Shown here: positions 1 to 5,829 of the stretch, one piece after another
Numbering within the stretch: the stretch's first letter is position 1
Layout: every line of letters starts with the position of its first letter
Assembly: GCA_017419465.1 (NCBI GenBank)
Contig: JAFOLE010000304.1
Coordinates: 1-6,488, forward strand
Source of the DNA: Solobacterium sp.
GTDB lineage: Bacteria; Bacillota_I; Bacilli_A; Erysipelotrichales; Erysipelotrichaceae
Direction: 5' to 3'
DNA length: 6,488 nucleotides
Notes under the pieces: model-generated
Told to the model about the DNA's origin: nothing
The model's input: only the letters and a program-made list of their open reading frames with translations
Database searches by the model: none
Position numbers and translations under genes: made by a program

Positions 1-875
1 GCACCGTGTGAAAGCAGCTGTCCCGTCACAAAGCCAAGCTCTTCGCCGGTCATGTCATCGACGTTGAAATTCAGTTCGCAGACTTCCGCTTCCTTTGCCT
101 CTTCCTTTCCCACGAAGATACGCACGCAGTTGGCAATCGCAAAGTTCTTTGTGCCCATGCCGTATCCGATCTTCTCGGTGATCATCGTCGGCATCGGTCC
201 GAAGGAAGACACAAAGTGTTTCAGAAGCGCTGCGCCGGTCGGCGTGCAGAGCTCCCCTTCCACTTCCTGCCGGCTGTAGGTCGGAATTCCCTGCAGGATC
301 AGCGCAGCCGCAGGGGCCGGCACCGGCAGAATGCCGTGCGCGCACTTTACCGTGCCGCGTCCGACATGGACCGGAGAGGCTGTGATTTCACACTCGCCCA
401 GTTTATCCAGCAGATAGGAAACCGCGGTGATATCCGCAACCGCATCCATCGTACCGACTTCATGGAAATGAATCTCTTCCACCGGGACGCCATGAACACT
501 GCTTTCCGATTCCGCAATGATCTGATAAACCGCGCGTACATGTTCCTTGACGCGGCTGTTTACCGTCAGGTGGTCTTCGATAATATGCTCGATTCCGTGC
601 AGGGAGCGGTGCGAATGCATGTGTCCGTCATGGTCATGATCATGATGATGTTCATGCATGTGCTCATCTTCTTCGGTTCCGTTTACCTCCACATGCAGGT
701 GAGTTCCGCGGATGCCGCACTTTTCCGTCGTCTCCGCACGGAACACAACATCCGGAATTCCCAGACTGTTGAGTTCTTCAATAATCTGATCACGGTCTTC
801 AAACAGATCTATCAGCGCTCCGCTCAGCATATCGCCGGCTGCGCCCATTCCGCAGTCAATGAATATACGTTTCAT
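1..875 (-). CDS. larC: LarC, nickel-insertion enzyme for the nickel-pincer nucleotide cofactor (partial, C-terminus outside window)
   Basis: LarC is the CTP-dependent cyclometallase that inserts nickel into pyridinium-3,5-bisthiocarboxylic acid mononucleotide, the last step in making the lactate racemase (LarA) cofactor; it is cytoplasmic. Reading down from 875, 291 codons are open and then run off the window. Visible hallmarks are the N-terminal FIDCGMGAAGDM (residues 5-16), a His/Asp-rich stretch at about 72-89 expected to hold metal, HFHEVGTMDAVADI (136-149), PVPAPA (184-189), CTPTGAALL (210-218) and NVDDMTGEE (271-279), which opens the C-terminal domain. Family members are about 400 residues, so roughly 110-130 are missing. 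The ATG at 875 is chosen because the conserved N-terminus begins there and AGAGGA lies six bases upstream (882-887). It follows the coiled-coil gene on the same strand but is separated from it by a terminator. larB, larE or larA may lie beyond the left edge; this is inferred from usual gene order. Confidence 0.95.
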   Translation of the reverse strand, partial: MKRIFIDCGMGAAGDMLSGALIDLFEDRDQIIEELNSLGIPDVVFRAETTEKCGIRGTHLHVEVNGTEEDEHMHEHHHDHDHDGHMHSHRSLHGIEHIIEDHLTVNSRVKEHVRAVYQIIAESESSVHGVPVEEIHFHEVGTMDAVADITAVSYLLDKLGECEITASPVHVGRGTVKCAHGILPVPAPAAALILQGIPTYSRQEVEGELCTPTGAALLKHFVSSFGPMPTMITEKIGYGMGTKNFAIANCVRIFVGKEEAKEAEVCELNFNVDDMTGEELGFVTGQLLSHG

Positions 876-893
876 ACAGTATCCTCTTTATCC

Positions 894-921
894 AAAAAAA
901 GATTCCGATTGCCCGGAATCT
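894..921 (-). terminator. Intrinsic terminator of the coiled-coil gene
   Basis: Read on the minus strand, an 8-bp perfect stem AGATTCCG / CGGAATCT (900-907 with 914-921) encloses a six-base loop and is followed directly by seven T residues (900-894). It begins nine bases after the stop codon of the coiled-coil gene (931-933). The next gene, larC, starts 18 bases beyond its T-run, so it could also act as an attenuator between the two genes. Confidence 0.8.
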
Positions 922-930
922 ATCCCCATT

Positions 931-2205
931 TTATTGTTCGAATACAACTGTACGCCGGAAGCCGGTGCGCTCCTCCCTTGTGTCATACAGCAGCTGTGTG
1001 TCGAGTGATACGCCGGCGCCTTCAAGATACTGACAGGCCCCCTGACCTGCCGCACACAGCGGACCACTCGCAAAGAAGATTGCCTCTACCAGTTCCTTTC
1101 CGGAAATGCCGTCCACATCCAGAATTCTCCGGAACTCCGCCGAAGAGGAGATCCATGCGGTAAGCAGATCTTCTGCTCGGGCAACGGCTGCGATGTACGC
1201 ATTTTCAATCTCTTCCGGCTGCGCGGATGTTTCCCGGCGGATTGCCTCAAGGCGTGCCGCGAGAATTTCCACCCGCAGGTCAAGATTGCTGATCATGCGG
1301 TGACCGCCGTCCAGCGCCTGCTGCGCTTCTTCGAGATTCTTTCTGGATTTGCCGATTGAACTCATCAGTTCATTGACGTTGGGTTTTCCTGCTTCCTGGG
1401 AAGCGAGGCTTTCCAGTGTATCTTCCAGTTTTTTCAGCTGGTCGGTTTTATCATTGAGCCGGCTTGCGAGACTGTCATGCTCGCCGGTCAGCCGCGCCTC
1501 TTCCAGTTCCTGAAGACGGCTTGTCGTCGGAGAACGCTGGGCATCTGTCATTGCCCGCTCTGCCCGAAGCGCTTCAATCCGTGCGGCGAGATCACGAAGC
1601 CGCGCGGTATCCTGTTCAATATCCAGTTTCAGCGAACCGGTCTTTTCTTCCGCGGCACGGATCTGTGCACTGTTGTCCACCTGTCCGCGGCGGGATTCCA
1701 GGGCGCGCTCATATTCCCGGATCTCTTCTTCAATCAGACGGATCTTCCGAAGCCGGTCTGTGTTTTCCTTCTGGACCCATTCCTTCTGAACGTTCGCGTT
1801 GCGCATCGCTGTTTCCAGACGGGTGCGTTCTTTCTGCGCACCGGCCGGCTTGCTGTTGAGATGGCGGAACCGGCGGATATCACGGAGATACGCCTGGCGC
1901 TTTTCCTCAAAATAGTTCCGGCTGATGGCAGGATAGGTCTGATACGATGCGATCAGACGTTCCAGCCAGTCGAGATTGTCGACACGCGGGCTGTCCGGCA
2001 GAAGCTCATTGCACTCTCCGGAATTCCCGAATAACACAAGAACACCGAACGGCTGCTCGGCGTTAATTGCATGGCTGTTAAAAATATCATCCGGATTGGA
2101 AGATTCTGAAAGCAGGTCTGCCTTGCGGATCAGATCTGTCTCTTTTACCCTCCGGAGGATCGTGGTAAGTTCCTCAGGTTTACGTCTGATATGCGTAACT
2201 GCCAT
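931..2205 (-). CDS. Predicted coiled-coil protein of unknown function
   Basis: I do not recognise this 424-residue protein. It has no signal peptide and no membrane segment, so it is probably cytoplasmic. Three zones are visible. An N-terminal globular part (about 1-110) contains a short hydrophobic strand, FGVLVLFGN (53-61). A very charged Glu/Arg/Lys/Leu/Gln/Ala-rich stretch with heptad-like spacing runs from about 120 to 345, with breaks near SPTTS (225-229) and GKPNVN (273-278), and looks like a long coiled coil. A C-terminal globular part (about 346-424) contains a small-residue, Cys-containing segment FFASGPLCAAGQGAC (377-391). The ATG at 2205 is forced by an in-frame TAG four codons upstream. 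Its GAGG ribosome site lies only two bases from the ATG, which is tight. The gene diverges from azlC across a repeat-bearing region and ends in its own terminator. The coiled coil suggests a structural, scaffold or SMC/RecN-like arm role, but no Walker motifs are present. Confidence 0.85.
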   Translation of the reverse strand: MAVTHIRRKPEELTTILRRVKETDLIRKADLLSESSNPDDIFNSHAINAEQPFGVLVLFGNSGECNELLPDSPRVDNLDWLERLIASYQTYPAISRNYFEEKRQAYLRDIRRFRHLNSKPAGAQKERTRLETAMRNANVQKEWVQKENTDRLRKIRLIEEEIREYERALESRRGQVDNSAQIRAAEEKTGSLKLDIEQDTARLRDLAARIEALRAERAMTDAQRSPTTSRLQELEEARLTGEHDSLASRLNDKTDQLKKLEDTLESLASQEAGKPNVNELMSSIGKSRKNLEEAQQALDGGHRMISNLDLRVEILAARLEAIRRETSAQPEEIENAYIAAVARAEDLLTAWISSSAEFRRILDVDGISGKELVEAIFFASGPLCAAGQGACQYLEGAGVSLDTQLLYDTREERTGFRRTVVFEQ

Positions 2206-2211
2206 GTCCTC

Positions 2212-2238
2212 ATTCTACATCATTTGGCCCCCAATCAA
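2212..2238 (-). promoter_or_regulatory. Weak promoter candidate for the coiled-coil gene
   Basis: On the minus strand TTGATT (2238-2233) and TAGAAT (2217-2212) are separated by 15 bases, shorter than the usual 16-18. The -10-like box ends only six bases before the ATG, so if it is real the transcript would be nearly leaderless. A promoter further upstream among the direct repeats is an alternative. Low confidence. Confidence 0.25.
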
Positions 2239-2259
2239 CACTCAAAAAGCCCATTTTTG

Positions 2260-2300
2260 TTTCATTTCCAACGATTTTTGGTTTGATTTCCAACGATTTT
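2260..2300. repeat. Two 19-base direct repeats at a 22-base period in a divergent promoter region
   Basis: The sequence tttSatttccaacgatttt (S is C or G) occurs at 2260-2278 and again at 2282-2300, with one mismatch in 19 positions. The identical core is 15 bases (2264-2278 and 2286-2300). The 22-base period is about two helical turns, which would place two bound proteins on the same DNA face. The repeats lie between the divergent starts of the coiled-coil gene and azlC, so an operator for one or both is the natural inference. No regulator gene is adjacent. Confidence 0.7.
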
Positions 2301-2389
2301 AAGACCGTTTTCACAGATCGCGGAAAATGTATGCGCTTTCCGGGCATTTTCGTTGCATGTTCCGGCATGCATGCTTCAGAATATGCCGT

Positions 2390-3091
2390 ATGAGTCTGCA
2401 TCCTGAAAGTGTGCGCCTTGCCGCAAAAGATTCCATTCCGGTTCTCACCGGCTATGTTCTGCTCGGCATGGCATACGGCATCTTTATGAACACCAGCGGA
2501 TTCCCCTGGTACTATCCCGTCATCATGGCAGTCGTCATCTACGGCGGTTCCCTGGAATTCGTTGCGGTATCCCTGCTTCTGAGCCGGTTTGCGCCGCTTC
2601 AGACATTTCTGCTTGCCTTTATGATTCAGGCCAGACATCTGTTCTACGGACTGGCCATGCTGGAAAAATACCACGGCGCAGGAAACCGGAAGTTCTATCT
2701 GATCTATGCGCTCACGGATGAAACCTTTGCGGTTGCCGGCAGCCGTGTCCTTCCGGACAACATCAATAAATATGATTATTATTTCACGCTGTCCCTGCTG
2801 GATCACTGTTACTGGATCACCGGCGCCGCGCTCGGCGGTATCTTCGGATCCTTTCTGCCGTTTGACACCACCGGTCTTGATTTCATGATGACCGCCATGT
2901 TTGTGGTAATCTTTCTGGACGCCTGGATGCGGGAAAAGAGTCATCTGTCTTCACTGATCGGATTCGGCGCATCCTTTCTCTGCCTTGTGCTGTTCGGCGC
3001 GGACGGATTCATCATTCCGTCCATGTGCGTGATTCTCTGCTTCCTGCTTGTCTTCCGTAAGACGATTGCGGAAAAAGGAGGTTTCGAATGA
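2390..3091 (+). CDS. azlC: AzlC-family branched-chain amino-acid exporter, large subunit
   Basis: AzlC is the large membrane subunit of the AzlCD exporter, which pumps out branched-chain amino acids and analogues such as 4-azaleucine. The 233-residue product is highly hydrophobic. It shows family signatures YGGSLEFV (51-58), ARHLFYGLAML (81-91) after the third helix, ALTDETFA (107-114) and DFMMTAMFVVIFLDAW (164-179), with hydrophobic helices to the end (about 188-223). The start is uncertain. The frame is open back to an ATG at 2327 (254 residues), but the extra 21 residues are Cys/Arg/Phe-rich and unlike the family, whose members begin close to the ESVRLAAKDSIP segment, so I chose 2390. None of the candidate ATGs (2327, 2357, 2390) has a good ribosome site. 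The stop overlaps the azlD start as ATGA, indicating translational coupling and an obligate pair. Confidence 0.92.
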   Translation: MSLHPESVRLAAKDSIPVLTGYVLLGMAYGIFMNTSGFPWYYPVIMAVVIYGGSLEFVAVSLLLSRFAPLQTFLLAFMIQARHLFYGLAMLEKYHGAGNRKFYLIYALTDETFAVAGSRVLPDNINKYDYYFTLSLLDHCYWITGAALGGIFGSFLPFDTTGLDFMMTAMFVVIFLDAWMREKSHLSSLIGFGASFLCLVLFGADGFIIPSMCVILCFLLVFRKTIAEKGGFE

Positions 3092-3423
3092 GTCCCCAGA
3101 CAATTCCCCAGCAGGTCATCACGATCCTGTTATGCACCGCCGCAACGATGCTTACACGGTTCCTGCCGTTCCTGCTGTTCGGCCGTTCCGATCATGTGCC
3201 GCCGATCATCACCTATCTTGGCAAGGCCCTGCCGTCTGCCGTATTCGCAATGCTGGTGGTGTACTGTCTCAAGAATGTATCCATCACCGTATCTCCGTTC
3301 GGCATTCCGGAACTGATCGGCATCACAGCCACTGCACTGATACACCTCTGGAAGCGGAACACTCTGCTCTCCATGTTTACCGGAACCCTGTTCTACATGC
3401 TGGTGATCCGGTTTCTGTTCTGA
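3088..3423 (+). CDS. azlD: AzlD-family branched-chain amino-acid exporter, small subunit
   Basis: This is the small membrane partner of AzlC. It has 111 residues, normal for the family, with four hydrophobic segments at about 8-31, 47-62, 72-87 and 93-111. Family-like features are the early Thr-Arg-Phe-Leu-Pro (TRFLPFLLF, 23-31), YLGKALPSAVFAMLVVY (43-59) and the C-terminal LLSMFTGTLFYML (93-105). The start is firm: AGGAGG at 3076-3081 sits six bases before the ATG, inside the end of azlC, and the two genes overlap by four bases. The gene is followed within 11 bases by an intrinsic terminator, so azlCD forms a closed two-gene operon. Confidence 0.93.
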   Translation: MSPQTIPQQVITILLCTAATMLTRFLPFLLFGRSDHVPPIITYLGKALPSAVFAMLVVYCLKNVSITVSPFGIPELIGITATALIHLWKRNTLLSMFTGTLFYMLVIRFLF

Positions 3424-3433
3424 TTTCATACCT

Positions 3434-3457
3434 GTGCGGGACTGCCCGCACTTTTTT
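3434..3457 (+). terminator. Intrinsic terminator of azlCD
   Basis: A perfect 7-bp GC-rich stem, GTGCGGG (3434-3440) with CCCGCAC (3445-3451), closes a four-base loop (ACTG) and is followed by six T residues (3452-3457). It lies 10 bases after the azlD stop. Confidence 0.92.
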
Positions 3458-3470
3458 ATTCAGAACTATT

Positions 3471-3499
3471 TATTCATTCTTTTCCAAATCCTCTACAAT
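3471..3499 (+). promoter_or_regulatory. Candidate promoter of the lipoprotein gene
   Basis: TACAAT at 3494-3499 is a good -10 box. The best partner at 17 bases is TATTCA (3471-3476), a poor -35 (three of six consensus positions). The surrounding 3458-3500 stretch is AT-rich. A start site near 3506 would give a leader of about 30 bases. A promoter is needed here because the azlCD terminator precedes this gene. Confidence 0.4.
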
Positions 3500-3536
3500 A
3501 TTCAGTATCTGCACAAATTACAGACGGAGAACAGAA

Positions 3537-4442
3537 ATGATGAAACTGATTTCAGGAAAACAGCTGCCGCTGCTGCTTGCGGCGGCATTATGTACCGGCT
3601 GCGCCGGAACCGCAGGATCAGCGGCACCTGCCGCGCCGGGAAACGGACGGCTTGTCAGTACGGTCACACAATATACGAAAGACTTTGAAAGTAACGAATG
3701 GGTTGTATCCCAGGAGATCGAATACCAGTACGAAAACGGATACCCGGTCTCCATGAAGCGGACCGAATACGGTTCCGATGATCCGACGGAGTTTACATAT
3801 TCCTATATATTCGAAAATGGACTTCCCGTTTCCATGGAACTGCATGATCCGCAGAGCGGGCAGACAACACGTACGGAATATAATGAGGGCCGCGTATGGC
3901 GCGTGGAATCCTCCGATCCGGAAGGAATCTTCACTTCCGAAAAACTGTTTCAGTACGGGATCGGCGGTCCCTTCTTTACGGATGTGCTTCACGTCAACCG
4001 TGAGAATTCTTCCGGTGAGGGAGTTCCTGGCGCCACGATGGAAGAAATCGATGCGGTCAGCGTATACACCGAGAACGGCCTGCTTGCGAAAACCTGCAAT
4101 TCCGGACTGTACGCAAACTGGAATGACGGGGATAAGAAAGAATGGATGCGGTTCAACGGAACCTATACCGTCGAATATGAAAACGGAATCGCATCACATA
4201 CCTCCGCAGTATTCCGGGCAGGACCTTCCGGCTCAGAAAGTCACTTTGAAGTAAAGAAGGAAAACGGTCTGGTAACCGAAGCCATCCGCAGCGACAGTAT
4301 GGAAGGTCAGGAGCCGGAAGAACAGGCAAAATTTGTCTTTACCTATACGGATGATGAAATTGATGCGGCACGCTATACTTCCATGATCAATTACTTCCTG
4401 CTGGACGGCGGACAGACATTCTACATTTACAACTGGTACTAA
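3537..4442 (+). CDS. Secreted lipoprotein with E-N-G repeat motifs, function unknown
   Basis: This 301-residue product has a lipoprotein signal: Lys3 and Lys8, a hydrophobic core LPLLLAAAL (10-18), then C-T-G-C with lipidated Cys22 predicted. The -3 residue is Cys rather than the usual Leu/Val/Ile, so the lipobox is slightly unusual. A short Gly/Ala/Pro/Ser linker (23-37) follows. The mature part is beta-rich and acidic, with recurring aromatic-(E)-N-G motifs at about 65-68 (YENG), 92-95 (FENG), 178-181 (TENG), 214-217 (YENG) and 242-244 (ENG). Two of these continue as xPVSM (69-73 and 96-100). The layout resembles MORN or YwqK-like beta-hairpin repeat proteins of the Bacillota surface, though that is only a resemblance. 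The ATG pair at 3537/3540 follows GGAG (3526-3529) by seven bases. The frame stays open upstream, but those codons overlap azlD out of frame and are not used. It is transcribed alone between two terminators. Confidence 0.88.
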   Translation: MMKLISGKQLPLLLAAALCTGCAGTAGSAAPAAPGNGRLVSTVTQYTKDFESNEWVVSQEIEYQYENGYPVSMKRTEYGSDDPTEFTYSYIFENGLPVSMELHDPQSGQTTRTEYNEGRVWRVESSDPEGIFTSEKLFQYGIGGPFFTDVLHVNRENSSGEGVPGATMEEIDAVSVYTENGLLAKTCNSGLYANWNDGDKKEWMRFNGTYTVEYENGIASHTSAVFRAGPSGSESHFEVKKENGLVTEAIRSDSMEGQEPEEQAKFVFTYTDDEIDAARYTSMINYFLLDGGQTFYIYNWY

Positions 4443-4464
4443 AAAAACGGCTCAGCCGTTTTTT
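4442..4464. terminator. Bidirectional terminator between convergent genes
   Basis: A 10-bp stem, AAAAAACGGC with GCCGTTTTTT, flanks a three-base loop (4452-4454). T-runs end it on both strands, six on plus and seven on minus. It begins at the last base of the lipoprotein stop codon and lies eight bases past the stop of the convergent membrane-protein gene, so it serves both. Confidence 0.9.
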
Positions 4465-4472
4465 CTGTTCCG

Positions 4473-5147
4473 TCAGTTACGGTCCCGTTCGTTCTCCGTA
4501 TCCAGCTCATCTGCACGCTTCACGAAGCAATACATGAGGATAACGAAGATCAGCGTGACCAGATGATATACAGCGTTATAGTTGAAATCCCAGATCAGAT
4601 GAAACTGAATGGCTTTCACATTCTGCAGGACACTGGCCGCAATCAGAGTGCCAATCCCCCACAGCCCGATTATCATATGCGGTTTTTCCCTGCGCGCAAG
4701 AAGCAGTTTGATAATCAGAAATATCAGGATCCCGCCGCAGTAGATCAGAAACAGAACAAAATCATTGGGCACAAGCGATGAGAATACCTGACGCAGGATA
4801 ACGAACGCAATCGCAGACAGCGCAAAAACCGGCACTGTCAGTTTCAGGCATTCCAGTCCGTGAATCTCATAGAGTACCGCCACCGCAAGCGAAGCAGCCA
4901 TGAATGCCAGTGCGACATAAAGAATATCCCAGGTCTGACTTTTGACGGTTTCCGGAAGCTGAACGCCGTGGGCATAGGTGCCAAGCAGGCATACGATCAG
5001 AAACAGTCCGAAGGATGCGCCCCATACATATTTTCTTGCGGCCGGTCCCTTCATGCGGAAAATACTGATCATCAGAATGATCGTAATCACGGCATTGAAG
5101 AGATTTGTGGCTGCAGTTGTAATTTCATAACCTGTTGTCAGCGTCAC
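4473..5147 (-). CDS. Seven-helix integral membrane protein (possibly DUF6962-like), function unknown
   Basis: The 224-residue product has seven clear hydrophobic segments (about 10-31, 41-60, 74-93, 103-121, 128-150, 158-176, 191-209) and a short charged tail ending RADELDTENERDRN. Polar residues stand out near the membrane edges: YAHG (58-61) after helix 2, and FHLIWDFNYNAVYHL (182-196) leading into helix 7, giving His183, Asp187, Asn189, Asn191 and His195. This His/Asp/His arrangement resembles the metal-site layout of CREST-type seven-helix hydrolases and the uncharacterised DUF6962 group. The assignment is from memory and tentative. The start is GTG at 5147: AAAGGAG ends eight bases upstream and no in-frame ATG is nearby. 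It is divergent from the tetR operon and convergent with the lipoprotein gene, forming a single-gene unit. Confidence 0.85.
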   Translation of the reverse strand: MTLTTGYEITTAATNLFNAVITIILMISIFRMKGPAARKYVWGASFGLFLIVCLLGTYAHGVQLPETVKSQTWDILYVALAFMAASLAVAVLYEIHGLECLKLTVPVFALSAIAFVILRQVFSSLVPNDFVLFLIYCGGILIFLIIKLLLARREKPHMIIGLWGIGTLIAASVLQNVKAIQFHLIWDFNYNAVYHLVTLIFVILMYCFVKRADELDTENERDRN

Positions 5148-5183
5148 AATGCACGCTCCTTTCCGCTTTCAGTTGCTTATGAC

Positions 5184-5213
5184 ATTGTACTGCCCTTACG
5201 GGAACAACTGCAA
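5184..5213 (-). promoter_or_regulatory. Candidate promoter of the membrane-protein gene
   Basis: On the minus strand TTGCAG (5213-5208) and TACAAT (5189-5184) are 18 bases apart. The -10 box lies 36 bases upstream of the GTG start, leaving a leader of roughly 30 bases that contains the AAAGGAG ribosome site. Confidence 0.5.
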
Positions 5214-5238
5214 TTCACGCCTGAAAAAGCCGCAAATC

Positions 5239-5267
5239 TTGATATCTGTGAATTTATTAACTAAAAT
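5239..5267 (+). promoter_or_regulatory. Promoter of the tetR-flavoprotein operon
   Basis: TTGATA (5239-5244), a 17-base spacer and TAAAAT (5262-5267) closely match the housekeeping sigma-70/SigA consensus. Predicted transcription starts near 5274, about 19 bases before the tetR ATG, inside the palindromic operator. Confidence 0.8.
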
Positions 5268-5279
5268 GAACATGTTCAT
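5266..5279. promoter_or_regulatory. Palindromic operator, probably bound by the adjacent TetR protein
   Basis: ATGAACATGTTCAT is a perfect 14-base palindrome. It overlaps the last two bases of the -10 box and the predicted start site of the tetR operon, and ends 13 bases before the tetR ATG. This size and position are typical of an autoregulatory TetR operator, where binding would block RNA polymerase. That the neighbouring TetR protein binds it is inference from position. Confidence 0.75.
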
Positions 5280-5292
5280 ATAAGGTGGTATT

Positions 5293-5826
5293 ATGCCGAA
5301 GGTTATTGATGGTCTTCAGTCCAGAATCATGCAATCCGCAAGGGAACGGCTGTTCGCTGCGCCTCCCTCCTTTTCACTGCGTGCCATTGCGAAAGACTGC
5401 GGGATTGCGGTCGGCACAATCTACAACTACTTTCCGGATAAGGAAACCCTGATTGCGTCTGTGTTTGCGGATGACTGGAATCAGATCATCGCAGAGACCG
5501 AAGCCAGTATTTCCGCTTCGGAAGGAATTGAGGAAGGAGTTCGTGCGATCTATTCCGGTCTCGCCCGGTTCACGCAGTCGCACCGAACGGTATGGAATGC
5601 CTTTCCGTCATTCCCGGCTGCCGGCGCCTTTTTTCATAAAGGACACCGGATGCTGGTGGGACAGATTGAGCGCCTTCTCAATATCCTCTTTGAACAGTTT
5701 GGAAAAACGCCGGATTCTGCAGGGCTTGTGCTTACGGCAGAGCTTCTGATTGCGGCCTCCCAGCATTCTGAACTGTCCGAAGAAGATATCATGCGTGTAC
5801 TCCGACGACAGATAAAGGGGGAATAA
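5293..5826 (+). CDS. TetR/AcrR-family transcriptional repressor
   Basis: The protein has 177 residues, slightly shorter than the usual 190-210. The N-terminal DNA-binding domain is clear: a first helix (about 5-22), then the helix-turn-helix SLRAIAKDCGIAVGTIYNYF (28-47) followed by PDKETL (48-53), the signature that ends the TetR_N domain. The C-terminal part (about 60-177) is helical with a mixed aromatic segment (WNAFPSFPAAGAFFHKG) that may line a ligand pocket; the ligand cannot be told from sequence. The start ATG follows AAGGTGG (5282-5288) by four bases. The gene is co-transcribed with the flavoprotein gene three bases downstream, so the repressor probably controls itself and that gene through the palindrome at 5266-5279. 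It is divergent from the membrane-protein gene, which may or may not be a target. Confidence 0.93.
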   Translation: MPKVIDGLQSRIMQSARERLFAAPPSFSLRAIAKDCGIAVGTIYNYFPDKETLIASVFADDWNQIIAETEASISASEGIEEGVRAIYSGLARFTQSHRTVWNAFPSFPAAGAFFHKGHRMLVGQIERLLNILFEQFGKTPDSAGLVLTAELLIAASQHSELSEEDIMRVLRRQIKGE

Positions 5827-5829
5827 TCA

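Noticed and set aside
601..660. Low-complexity CAT/ATG-rich DNA resembling a repeat array
   Set aside because: It encodes the His/Asp-rich metal-binding segment of LarC, so it is explained by the protein sequence and not by a DNA repeat element.
216..1163. Long plus-strand open frame (315 codons) opposite larC and the end of the coiled-coil gene
   Set aside because: It spans two well-supported minus-strand genes and the terminator between them. The product is Arg/His-rich without domain features, and its Met/His-rich part is only the complement of the LarC His stretch.
1477..2034. Plus-strand open frames of 131-185 codons inside the coiled-coil gene
   Set aside because: They are antisense shadows without ribosome sites or recognisable domains, arising from the Glu/Arg/Leu-rich codons of the real gene.
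2210..2944. Long open frame on the minus strand opposite azlC (244 codons)
   Set aside because: It lies fully antisense to a well-supported azlC, its product is low-complexity His/Lys/Gly-rich with no recognisable domain, and it has no separate signals. It is a by-product of the codon bias of azlC.
3048..3536. N-terminal extension of the lipoprotein frame back to 3048
   Set aside because: It overlaps the end of azlC and all of azlD in another frame, crosses the azlCD terminator, and would bury the lipoprotein signal peptide 160 residues inside the protein.
5191..5203. Small inverted repeat CCC-ttac-GGG between the divergent genes, as a second operator
   Set aside because: The stem is only three bases and lies in the spacer of the minus-strand promoter; it is too short to separate from chance.
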